A stretch of DNA of 64,000 nucleotides. Origin: Calliopsis andreniformis (Eukaryota; Arthropoda; Insecta; Hymenoptera; Andrenidae). The notes under the pieces are model-generated. The model was not told the DNA's origin. It saw nothing but the letters and a program-made list of their open reading frames with translations, and did no database searches. Within the stretch, counting starts at the first letter, position 1. Every line of letters begins with the position of its first letter. The stretch covers positions 12,356,001 to 12,420,000 of the forward strand of contig NW_027480422.1 in assembly GCF_051401765.1 (NCBI RefSeq). The letters run 5' to 3'. Below, in pieces: positions 13,036 through 25,687 of this stretch. The translations under genes and the position numbers were made by a program.

Positions 13036-16000
13036 ACTTCTACGTTCTGGGCAACCTAGGCTTCACGCTAGGGCGTTGCTCCACCAGATCTAATAGTTAG
13101 GTCCTAAGAAGTCAACGCGAGAAGCATAAAATACAATATAAATACAACATCTTCTCCACCGTATAACGGGAATAATTGCAGCCCGTGTGAAAGTAATGCC
13201 CATTTCTACGTTCCGGGAATCCTAGACTTAACTCTGAGTCATTGCTCCACCAGATCGAAGTGTTAGGGCCTTAGAAGTCAAAGCCAGAAGCATAAAATAC
13301 AAAATAAATACAACAGCCTTTCCGTCGTATAAAACGAATGATAGCAACCTGAGTGAAAGTTATGGTCATTTCTACGTTCCGGGCAACCAATGCTTGACTC
13401 TATGGCATTGCTCCACCAGATCGAATAGGTAGGGCCATAGAAGTCAACGCCTGAAGCATAAAATACAGTATAAATACAACAGTTTTTCCATCGTATATAA
13501 TGTATATTTGCAAACAGTGTGAAAGCGATGGTCATTTCTACGTTCCGGGCAATCTAGGCTTCACTCTAGGGCGTTGCTTCACCAGATCGAATAGCTAGGG
13601 GCTTAGAACTCAACGCCAGAAGAATAAGATACAATAAAAATGGAACAGTTTTTTCATCTAATAACAGGAATAATTGCAACCAGAGTGAAAGTAATGGTCG
13701 TTTCTACGTTTCGGGCGACCTAGGCTTCACTCTAGGGCGTTGCTCCACCAGGTCGAATAGCTAGGGCCTTAGAAGTCAACGCCGGAAACCTAAAATACAA
13801 TTAAAATACAACAGCTTTTCCACCGCATACCGGGAATAATTGCAAGAAATGTGAAAGAGATGGTCATTACCACGTTCCGGGCAACCTAGGGTTCACTGTA
13901 GGTCATTGGTCTACCAGATCCAATAGTTAGGGCCTAAGAAGTCTACGACAGATGCACCAAATACAAAATAAAAACAACAGCTTTTCCATCGTTTAAAACG
14001 AATAATTGCAACCAGTGTGAAAGTATTGGCCATTTCTGCGTACCGGGAAACCTAGGCTTCACTCTAGGGCGTTGCCCCACCACATCGAATAGCTACGGCC
14101 TTAGAAGTCAACGCCAGAAGCATAAAATACAATATAAATACAACAGCTTTTCCATCGTTTATAATGTATATTTGCAAACAGTGTGAAAGTAACAGTCATT
14201 TCTACGTTCCGGGCAACCTTGGCTTAACTCCAGGGCGTTGCTCCACCAGATCGAATAGTTAGGGACCTTGAATACAACGCCAAAAGCATAAAATACAATA
14301 AAAATGCAACAGTTTTTCCATCGTATAACAGGAAAGCTGCAACCAGTGTGAAAGTACTGGTGATTTCTATGTTCCGGCTAACCTAGGGTTCACCCTTGGG
14401 CGTTGCTCCACCAGATCGAATAGCTAGGGACTTAGAATTCAACGCCAGAATAATAAAATACAACATAAGTATAACAGTTTTTCCATCGTATAAAATGTAT
14501 AATTGCAAGCAGTGTGAAGGTAATGGTCATTTCTACGTTCCGGGCAACCTAGGCTTTACTCTAGAGCATTGCTCCACCAGATCGAATAGTTAGGGCCTAA
14601 GAAGACAACGCCAGAAGCATAAAATACAATATAAATACACCAGTTTTTCCATCGTATAAAACGCATAATTGCAACCAGTGTGAAAGCTATGGTCATTTCT
14701 ACGTTCCGGGCAACCTAGGCTTCACTCTAGGTCGTTGTTCCACCACATCGATTAGCTACGGCCTTAGAAGTCAACGCCCGAAACCTAAAATAGAATAAAA
14801 ATACAACAGTTTTTCCATCGTATAACGGGAATAATTGCAGCAAATGTGTAAGTGATGGTCATTACCACGTTCCGGGCAACCTAGGCTTCACTCTAGGGCG
14901 TTGGTCCACCAGATTCAATAGTTAGAGCCTAAGAAGTCAACGACAGAAGCACCAAAAACAAAATAAATACAACAGTTTTTCCATTGTATAAAACGAATAA
15001 TTGAAACCAGTGTGAAATTTATGGTCATTTCTACGTTCCGAACAACCTAGACTTCACCCCTGGGCGTTGCTCCACCAGATCCAATAGCTAGGACCTAAGA
15101 AGTCAGCGCCAGAAGCATAAAATACAAAATAGATAACACAGCTTTTCCATCGTATATAATGTATATTTGCAAACAGTGTGAAGGTAATGGTCATTTCTAC
15201 GTTCCGCGCAACCCAGGCTTCACTCCAGGGCGTTGCTCCGCCAGATCGAATAGCTAGGGCCTAACAAGTCAACGCCAGAAGCATGAAATACAATAAAAAT
15301 ACAATAGTTTTTCCATCGTATAGCATGAACAATTGCAACCAGAGTGAAAGTAATGGTCATTTCTACGTTTCGGGCGACCTAGGCTTCACTCTAGGTCGTT
15401 GATCCACCATATCGAATAGCCAGGGCCTTAGAAGTCAACGCCCGAAACATAAAATACAATAAAAATACAACAGTTTTTTCATCGTATAACGGGAATAATT
15501 GCAACAAAGGTGAACGTGATGATCATTTCCACGTTCTGGGGAACCTAGGCTTCACTCTAGGGCGTTGCTCCAACAGATCGAATAGTTAGGGCCTTAGAAG
15601 TCAACGCCTGAAGCATAAAATATAATATAAATACAACAGTTTTTCCATCGTATAGCAGGAATAATTGCAACCAGAGTGAAGGTGATGGTCATTTCTACGT
15701 TCCGGGCAACCTAGGTTTCACTCTTGGGCGTTGCTCCACCACATGGAATAGCTACGGCCTTAGAGGTCAACTCCAGAGGCATAAAATACAATATAAATAC
15801 AACAGCTTTTCCATCGTATATGATGTATATTTGCAAACAGAGTGAAAGTAAGGGTCATTTCTACGTTCCGGGCAACCTAGGCTTAACTGTAGGGCGTTGC
15901 TCCTCCAGATCGCATAGTTAGGGACTTAGAAGGCAACGCCAGAAGCATAAAATACAATAAAAATAAAACAGCTTTTCCATCGTATATAATGTATATTTGC

Positions 16001-16430
16001 AAACAGTGTGAAAGTAAACGTCATTTCTACGTTCCGGGCAACCTAGGCTTCACTCTAGGGCGTTGCTCCACCAGATCGAATAGTTAGTGCCTTAGAAGTC
16101 AGCGACCGAAGCATAAAATACAATAAAGATGCAACAGTTTTTCCATCGTATAACAGGAACAATTGCAACCAGTGTGAAGGTAATGGTCTTTTCTACGTTC
16201 CGGGCAACCTAGGCTTCACTACAGGGCGGTGCTCCACCAGATCAAATAGTTAGGGCGTAAGAAGTGAACGCCAGAAGCATTAAATACAATCCAAATACAA
16301 TAGCTTTTCCATCGTATATAACGTATATTTGAGAAAAGTGTGAAAGCAGCTGTCATTTCTACGTTCCGGGCAACCTAGGCTTAACGCTAGGGCGTTGCTC
16401 CACCAGGTCGAATAGTTAGGGCCTAAGTAG
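13036..16430 (+). repeat. Monomeric satellite stretch with one dispersed duplicate
   Basis: About 20 monomers of mixed subtype, including several with the TATATAATGTATATTTG variant box. About 13176-13541 matches 2885-3250 (offset 10,291, 62 monomers), which is a two-monomer sharing over 10 kb. At about 14331 the monomer is shortened by roughly one base in the GGAATAATTGC box (GGAAAGCTGC), a variant that returns in the D and E blocks. No gene is seen. Confidence 0.8.
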
Positions 16431-19400
16431 TCAACGCCAGAAGCATAAAACACAATATAAATACAACAGCTTTTCCATCGTATATAATGTATATTTGCAA
16501 ACAGTGTGAAAGTAACGGTCGTTTCTACGTTCCCGGCAACCTAGGCTTAACGCTAGGGCGCTGCTCCACCAGATCGAATAGTTAGGGACTTAGAATTCGA
16601 CGCCAGAAGCATAAGATACAACATAAGTACAACAGTTTTTCCATCGTTTACAATGTATAATTGCGAGCAGTGTGAAGGTAATGGTCATTTCTACGTTCCG
16701 GATAACCTAGGCGTCACTCTTGGGCGTTGGTCCATCACATCGAATAGCTACGGCCTTAGAAGTCAACTCCAGAAGCATAAAATACAATATAAATACAACA
16801 GCTTGTCCATCGTATAAAATGAATTATTGCAAACAGTGTAAAAGTTATGGTCATTTCTACTTTCCGGGCAACCCAGGCGTAACTCTAGGGCATGTTCCAC
16901 CAGATCGAGTAGTTAGGGCCTAAGATGGCAACGCCAGAAGCATAAAATACAATATAAATACAACAGCTTTTCCATCGTATATAATGTATATATGCAAACA
17001 GTGTGAAAGTAAAGGTCATTTCTACGTTCCGAGCAACCTAGGCTTCACTGTAGGGCGTTGCTCCACCAGATCGAATAGCTAGGGACTTAGAAGTCAACGC
17101 CAGAAGGATAAAATAAAATAAAAATACAACAGTTTTTCCATCGTATGAAACGAATAATTGCAACCGGTATGACTGTTATGGTCATTTCTACGTTCAGGGC
17201 AACCTAGGCTTCACTCTAGGCCGTTGGTCCACCAGATCCAATGGCTAGGGCTTAAGAAGTCAACGCCAGGAGCACCGAATACAAAATAAATACAACAGTT
17301 TTTCCATCGTGTAAATCGAATAATTGCAACCAGTATGAAAGTTATGGTCATTTCTACGTTCCGGCAAACCTAGGCTTCACCCTAGGGCGTTGTTTCACCA
17401 GATCGAATTGCTATTGCCTAAGAAGTCAACGCCAGAAGCGTAAAATACAAAGTAGATACAACAGTTTTTCTATCGTACATAATGTATATTTGCAAACATT
17501 GTGAAAGAAAAGGTCATTTCTACGTTCCGGGCAACCTAGGCTTAACTGTAGGGCGTTTCTCCACAAGATCGCATAGTTAGGGACTTAGAATTCAACGACA
17601 GAAGCATAAAATGCTATAAAAATGCAACATTTTTTCCATCGTAAAGCAGGAATAACTGCAACCAGTGTGAATGTACAGGTCACTTCTACGTTCCGGGCAA
17701 CCTAGGCTTCACTACAGGGCGGTGCTCCACCAGATCGAATAGTTAGTGCCTTAGAAGTCAGCGCCCGAAGCATAAAATACAGTAAAGATGCAACAGTTTT
17801 TCCATCGTATAACAGGAATAATTGCAACCAGTGTGAAGGTAATGGTCTTTTCTACGTTCCGGGCATCCTAGACTTAACTCTGAGGCATTGCTCCACCAGA
17901 TCGAATACATAGTGCCTTAGAAGTCTACGCCAGAAGCATAATGTTCAATCAAAATCGTACAGTTTGCCCATCGTATAACAGGAATAATTGCAACAAACGT
18001 GAAGGTAATGGTCATTTCTACGTTCCGGGTAACCTAGGCTTCACTCTAGTGCGTTGCTCCACCAGATCGAATAGTTAGTGCCTTAGAAGTCAGCGCCCGA
18101 AAAATAAAATACAATAAAGATGCAACAGTTATTCCATCGTATAACAGGAATAATTGTAACCAGTGTGAAGGTAATGGTCTTTTCTACATTGCGGGCATCC
18201 TAGGCTTAACTGTAGGGCGTTTCTCCACAAGGTCGCATAGTTAGGGACTTAGAATTCAACGACAGAAGCATAAAATGCTATAAAAATGCAACAGTTTTTC
18301 CATCGTATAACAGGAATAACTGCAACCAGTGTGAAAGTAACGGTCATTTCTACGTTCCGGGCAGCCTAGGCTTCACTACAGGGCGGTGCTCCACCAGATC
18401 AAATAGTTAGGGCCTAGGAAGTCGACGCCAGGAGCATAAAATACAGTAAAAATACAACAGTTTTTCCATCGTATAAAAGGAATAATTGCAACCAGTGTGA
18501 ATGTAATGGCCATTTCTACGTTCCGGGCATCCTAGACTTAACTCTGAGGCATTGCTCCACCAGATCGAATAGATAGGGCCTTAGAAGTCAACGCCAGAAG
18601 CATAAAGTTCAACCAAAATCCAACAGTTTGCCCATCGTATAACAGGAATAATTGCAACAAACGTGAAGGTAATGGTCATTTATACGTTCCGGGTAACCTA
18701 GGCTTCACTCTAGTGCGTTGCTCCACCAGATCGAATAGTTAGTGCCTTAGAAGTCAGCGCCCGAAAAATAAAATACAAAATAAATGGAACAGTTTTTCCA
18801 TTGTATAAATCGAATAATTGCAACCAGTGTGAAAGTTATGGTCGTTTCTACGTTCCGGGCAACCTAGGCTTCACACTAGAGCGTTGCTCCACCAGGTCGA
18901 ATAGTTACGGCCTAAGAAGTCAACGCCAGAAGCATAAAATACAATAAAAATACAACAGTTTTTCCATCGTATAAAAAGAATAATTGCAACCAGTGTGAAA
19001 GTAATGACCATTACTGCGTCCCGGGCAACCTAGCCTTCCCTCTTGGGCGTTGCCCCACCACATCGATTAGCTACGGCCTTAGATGTCACCGCCTTAAGCA
19101 TAAAATACAAAATAAATAGAACAGTTTTTCCATCGTATAAAAGGAATAATTGCAACCAGTGTGAAAGTAATGGCCATTTGTACGTTTCGGGCGACCTAGG
19201 CTTCACCCTAGGCCGGTGCTCCACCAGATCGAATGGTTAGGGACTTAGAATTTAACGCCAGAAGCACCACATACAAAATAAATACAACAGCTTTTCCAAC
19301 GTATAAAAGGAATAATTGCAACCAGTGTGAAAGTAATGGCCATTTCTACGTTCCGGGCATCCTAGACTTAACTCTGAGGCATTGCTCCACCAGATCGAAT

Positions 19401-20081
19401 ACATAGGGCCTTAGAAGTCAACGCCAGAATCATAAAGTTCAATCAAAATCCAACAGTTTGCCCATCGTATAACAGGAATAACTGCAACAAACGTGAAGGT
19501 AATGGTCATGTCTACGTTCCGGGTAACCTAGGCTTCACTCTAGTGTGTTGCTCCACCAGATCGAATAGTTAGTGCCTTAGAAGTCAGCGCCCGAAAAATG
19601 AAATACAATAAAGATGCAGCAGTTTTTCCATCGTATAACTGGAATAATTGCAACCAGTGTGAAGGTAATGGTCTTTTCTACGTTCCGGGCAACCTAGGCT
19701 TCACTACAGGGCGGTGCTCCACCAGATCTAATAGTTAGGGCCTAAGAAGTCAACGCCAGGAGCATAAAATACAATATAAATACAACAGCTTTTCCATCGT
19801 ATATAATGTACATTTGCAAACAGTGTGAAAGTAACGGTCATTTCTACGTTCCGGGCAGCCTAGGCTTCACTACAGGGCGGTGCTCCACCAGATCAAATAG
19901 TTAGGGCGTAAGAAGTCAACGCCAGAAGCATAAAATACAATATGAATACAACAGCTTTTCCATCGTATATAATGTATATTTGCAAACAGTGTAAAAGTAA
20001 CGGTCATTTCTACGTTCCGGGCAACCTAGGCTTCACCCTCGGGCGTTACTCCACCAGGTCGAATAGTTCGGGCCTAAGAAG
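16431..20081 (+). repeat. HOR block C1: 22-monomer unit (3,651 bp)
   Basis: Repeats directly as C2 at an offset of 3,651 bp. I found only isolated substitutions between them, for example T at 18502 against C at 22153, and T at 19546 against C at 23197. Comparison with C3, D1 and the 38-41 kb copy shows C at 22153 is private to C2 and T at 19546 is private to C1. The left edge lies in the shared GTCAACGCCAGAAGC stretch. Confidence 0.93.
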
Positions 20082-23000
20082 TCAACGCCAGAAGCATAAA
20101 ACACAATATAAATACAACAGCTTTTCCATCGTATATAATGTATATTTGCAAACAGTGTGAAAGTAACGGTCGTTTCTACGTTCCCGGCAACCTAGGCTTA
20201 ACGCTAGGGCGCTGCTCCACCAGATCGAATAGTTAGGGACTTAGAATTCGACGCCAGAAGCATAAGATACAACATAAGTACAACAGTTTTTCCATCGTTT
20301 ACAATGTATAATTGCGAGCAGTGTGAAGGTAATGGTCATTTCTACGTTCCGGATAACCTAGGCGTCACTCTTGGGCGTTGGTCCATCACATCGAATAGCT
20401 ACGGCCTTAGAAGTCAACTCCAGAAGCATAAAATACAATATAAATACAACAGCTTGTCCATCGTATAAAATGAATTATTGCAAACAGTGTAAAAGTTATG
20501 GTCATTTCTACTTTCCGGGCAACCCAGGCGTAACTCTAGGGCATGTTCCACCAGATCGAGTAGTTAGGGCCTAAGATGGCAACGCCAGAAGCATAAAATA
20601 CAATATAAATACAACAGCTTTTCCATCGTATATAATGTATATATGCAAACAGTGTGAAAGTAAAGGTCATTTCTACGTTCCGAGCAACCTAGGCTTCACT
20701 GTAGGGCGTTGCTCCACCAGATCGAATAGCTAGGGACTTAGAAGTCAACGCCAGAAGGATAAAATAAAATAAAAATACAACAGTTTTTCCATCGTATGAA
20801 ACGAATAATTGCAACCGGTATGACTGTTATGGTCATTTCTACGTTCAGGGCAACCTAGGCTTCACTCTAGGCCGTTGGTCCACCAGATCCAATGGCTAGG
20901 GCTTAAGAAGTCAACGCCAGGAGCACCGAATACAAAATAAATACAACAGTTTTTCCATCGTGTAAATCGAATAATTGCAACCAGTATGAAAGTTATGGTC
21001 ATTTCTACGTTCCGGCAAACCTAGGCTTCACCCTAGGGCGTTGTTTCACCAGATCGAATTGCTATTGCCTAAGAAGTCAACGCCAGAAGCGTAAAATACA
21101 AAGTAGATACAACAGTTTTTCTATCGTACATAATGTATATTTGCAAACATTGTGAAAGAAAAGGTCATTTCTACGTTCCGGGCAACCTAGGCTTAACTGT
21201 AGGGCGTTTCTCCACAAGATCGCATAGTTAGGGACTTAGAATTCAACGACAGAAGCATAAAATGCTATAAAAATGCAACATTTTTTCCATCGTAAAGCAG
21301 GAATAACTGCAACCAGTGTGAATGTACAGGTCACTTCTACGTTCCGGGCAACCTAGGCTTCACTACAGGGCGGTGCTCCACCAGATCGAATAGTTAGTGC
21401 CTTAGAAGTCAGCGCCCGAAGCATAAAATACAGTAAAGATGCAACAGTTTTTCCATCGTATAACAGGAATAATTGCAACCAGTGTGAAGGTAATGGTCTT
21501 TTCTACGTTCCGGGCATCCTAGACTTAACTCTGAGGCATTGCTCCACCAGATCGAATACATAGTGCCTTAGAAGTCTACGCCAGAAGCATAATGTTCAAT
21601 CAAAATCGTACAGTTTGCCCATCGTATAACAGGAATAATTGCAACAAACGTGAAGGTAATGGTCATTTCTACGTTCCGGGTAACCTAGGCTTCACTCTAG
21701 TGCGTTGCTCCACCAGATCGAATAGTTAGTGCCTTAGAAGTCAGCGCCCGAAAAATAAAATACAATAAAGATGCAACAGTTATTCCATCGTATAACAGGA
21801 ATAATTGTAACCAGTGTGAAGGTAATGGTCTTTTCTACATTGCGGGCATCCTAGGCTTAACTGTAGGGCGTTTCTCCACAAGGTCGCATAGTTAGGGACT
21901 TAGAATTCAACGACAGAAGCATAAAATGCTATAAAAATGCAACAGTTTTTCCATCGTATAACAGGAATAACTGCAACCAGTGTGAAAGTAACGGTCATTT
22001 CTACGTTCCGGGCAGCCTAGGCTTCACTACAGGGCGGTGCTCCACCAGATCAAATAGTTAGGGCCTAGGAAGTCGACGCCAGGAGCATAAAATACAGTAA
22101 AAATACAACAGTTTTTCCATCGTATAAAAGGAATAATTGCAACCAGTGTGAACGTAATGGCCATTTCTACGTTCCGGGCATCCTAGACTTAACTCTGAGG
22201 CATTGCTCCACCAGATCGAATAGATAGGGCCTTAGAAGTCAACGCCAGAAGCATAAAGTTCAACCAAAATCCAACAGTTTGCCCATCGTATAACAGGAAT
22301 AATTGCAACAAACGTGAAGGTAATGGTCATTTATACGTTCCGGGTAACCTAGGCTTCACTCTAGTGCGTTGCTCCACCAGATCGAATAGTTAGTGCCTTA
22401 GAAGTCAGCGCCCGAAAAATAAAATACAAAATAAATGGAACAGTTTTTCCATTGTATAAATCGAATAATTGCAACCAGTGTGAAAGTTATGGTCGTTTCT
22501 ACGTTCCGGGCAACCTAGGCTTCACACTAGAGCGTTGCTCCACCAGGTCGAATAGTTACGGCCTAAGAAGTCAACGCCAGAAGCATAAAATACAATAAAA
22601 ATACAACAGTTTTTCCATCGTATAAAAAGAATAATTGCAACCAGTGTGAAAGTAATGACCATTACTGCGTCCCGGGCAACCTAGCCTTCCCTCTTGGGCG
22701 TTGCCCCACCACATCGATTAGCTACGGCCTTAGATGTCACCGCCTTAAGCATAAAATACAAAATAAATAGAACAGTTTTTCCATCGTATAAAAGGAATAA
22801 TTGCAACCAGTGTGAAAGTAATGGCCATTTGTACGTTTCGGGCGACCTAGGCTTCACCCTAGGCCGGTGCTCCACCAGATCGAATGGTTAGGGACTTAGA
22901 ATTTAACGCCAGAAGCACCACATACAAAATAAATACAACAGCTTTTCCAACGTATAAAAGGAATAATTGCAACCAGTGTGAAAGTAATGGCCATTTCTAC

Positions 23001-23732
23001 GTTCCGGGCATCCTAGACTTAACTCTGAGGCATTGCTCCACCAGATCGAATACATAGGGCCTTAGAAGTCAACGCCAGAATCATAAAGTTCAATCAAAAT
23101 CCAACAGTTTGCCCATCGTATAACAGGAATAACTGCAACAAACGTGAAGGTAATGGTCATGTCTACGTTCCGGGTAACCTAGGCTTCACTCTAGTGCGTT
23201 GCTCCACCAGATCGAATAGTTAGTGCCTTAGAAGTCAGCGCCCGAAAAATGAAATACAATAAAGATGCAGCAGTTTTTCCATCGTATAACTGGAATAATT
23301 GCAACCAGTGTGAAGGTAATGGTCTTTTCTACGTTCCGGGCAACCTAGGCTTCACTACAGGGCGGTGCTCCACCAGATCTAATAGTTAGGGCCTAAGAAG
23401 TCAACGCCAGGAGCATAAAATACAATATAAATACAACAGCTTTTCCATCGTATATAATGTACATTTGCAAACAGTGTGAAAGTAACGGTCATTTCTACGT
23501 TCCGGGCAGCCTAGGCTTCACTACAGGGCGGTGCTCCACCAGATCAAATAGTTAGGGCGTAAGAAGTCAACGCCAGAAGCATAAAATACAATATGAATAC
23601 AACAGCTTTTCCATCGTATATAATGTATATTTGCAAACAGTGTAAAAGTAACGGTCATTTCTACGTTCCGGGCAACCTAGGCTTCACCCTCGGGCGTTAC
23701 TCCACCAGGTCGAATAGTTCGGGCCTAAGAAG
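20082..23732 (+). repeat. HOR block C2: 22-monomer unit (3,651 bp)
   Basis: The second, almost identical 22-mer. Its last ~850 bp (22866-23718) also form the first part of each D unit, so D grew out of the C tail. After CAGCTTTTACATCGTAT at about 23779 the array jumps back to an internal phase of the C unit instead of its start. Confidence 0.93.
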
Positions 23733-25687
23733 TCAACGCCAGAAGCATAAAATACAATATAAATACAACAGCTTTTACATCGTATGAAACGAATAATTGC
23801 AACCAGTATGAATGTTATGGTCATTTCTACGTTCCGCGCAACCTAGGCTTCACTCTAGGGCGTTGGTCTACCAGATCCAATAGTTAGGGCCTAAGAAGTC
23901 AACGCCAGGAGCACCGAATACAAAATAAGTACAACAGTTTTTCCATCGTGTAAATCGAATAATTGCAACCAGTATGAAAGTTATGGTCATTTCTACGTTC
24001 CGGCAAACCTAGGCTTCACCCTAGGGCGTTGTTTCACCAGATCGAATTGCTATTGCCTAAGAAGTCAACGCCAGAAGCGTAAAATACAAAGTAGATACAA
24101 CAGTTTTTCTATCGTACATAATGTATATTTGCAAACAGTGTGAAAGAAAAGGTCATTTCTACGTTCCGGGCAACCTAGGCTTAACTGTAGGGCGTTTCTC
24201 CACAAGATCGCATAGTTAGGGACTTAGAATTCAACGACAGAAGCATAAAATGCTATAAAAATGCAACATTTTTTCCATCGTAAAGCAGGAATAACTGCAA
24301 CCAGTGTGAATGTACAGGTCACTTCTACGTTCCGGGCAACCTAGGCTTCACTACAGGGCGGTGCTCCACCAGATCGAATAGTTAGTGCCTTAGAAGTCAG
24401 CGCCCGAAGCATAAAATACAGTAAAGATGCAACAGTTTTTCCATCGTATAACAGGAATAATTGCAACCAGTGTGAAGGTAATGGTCTTTTCTACGTTCCG
24501 GGCATCCTAGACTTAACTCTGAGGCATTGCTCCACCAGATCGAATACATAGTGCCTTAGAAGTCTACGCCAGAAGCATAATGTTCAATCAAAATCGTACA
24601 GTTTGCCCATCGTATAACAGGAATAATTGCAACAAACGTGAAGGTAATGGTCATTTCTACGTTCCGGGTAACCTAGGCTTCACTCTAGTGCGTTGCTCCA
24701 CCAGATCGAATAGTTAGTGCCTTAGAAGTCAGCGCCCGAAAAATAAAATACAATAAAGATGCAACAGTTATTCCATCGTATAACAGGAATAATTGTAACC
24801 AGTGTGAAGGTAATGGTCTTTTCTACATTGCGGGCATCCTAGGCTTAACTGTAGGGCGTTTCTCCACAAGATCGCATAGTTAGGGACTTAGAATTCAACG
24901 ACAGAAGCATAAAATGCTATAAAAATGCAACAGTTTTTCCATCGTATAACAGGAATAACTGCAACCAGTGTGAAAGTAACGGTCATTTCTACGTTCCGGG
25001 CAGCCTAGGCTTCACTACAGGGCGGTGCTCCACCAGATCAAATAGTTAGGGCCTAGGAAGTCAACGCCAGGAGCATAAAATACAGTAAAAATACAACAGT
25101 TTTTCCATCGTATAAAAGGAATAATTGCAACCAGTGTGAATGTAATGGCCATTTCTACGTTCCGGGCATCCTAGACTTAACTCTGAGGCATTGCTCCACC
25201 AGATCGAATAGATAGGGCCTTAGAAGTCAACGCCAGAAGCATAAAGTTCAACCAAAATCCAACAGTTTGCCCATCGTATAACAGGAATAATTGCAACAAA
25301 CGTGAAGGTAATGGTCATTTATACGTTCCGGGTAACCTAGGCTTCACTCTAGTGCGTTGCTCCACCAGATCGAATAGTTAGTGCCTTAGAAGTCAGCGCC
25401 CGAAAAATAAAATACAAAATAAATGGAACAGTTTTTCCATTGTATAAATCGAATAATTGCAACCAGTGTGAAAGTAATGACCATTACTGCGTCCCGGGCA
25501 ACCTAGCCTTCCCTCTAGGGCGTTGCCCCACCACATCGATTAGCTACGGCCTTAGATGTCACCGCCTTAAGCATAAAATACAAAATAAATAGAACAGTTT
25601 TTCCATCGTATAAAAGGAATAATTGCAACCAGTGTGAAAGTAATGGCCATTTGTACGTTTCGGGCGACCTAGGCTTCACCCTAGGCC
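23733..25687 (+). repeat. HOR block C3: shortened third C copy
   Basis: From about 23780 it follows C2 at an offset of 2,988 bp (18 monomers), so roughly the first four monomers of the unit are missing. Downstream the offset falls to 2,822 (17 monomers), showing that one further monomer is absent at about 25464. It runs without a seam into D1. Confidence 0.9.
25455..25475 (+). other. Precise single-monomer deletion site in C3
   Basis: C1, C2 and the displaced copy (39,850-40,080) read two successive monomers here, each with CAGTGTGAAAGT, the first followed by TATGGTCG and the second by AATGACCATT. C3 has only one CAGTGTGAAAGT, joined directly to AATGACCATT. The loss is exactly 166 bp and the junction lies in that shared 12-mer. 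This fits slippage or unequal exchange between adjacent monomers. Confidence 0.9.
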
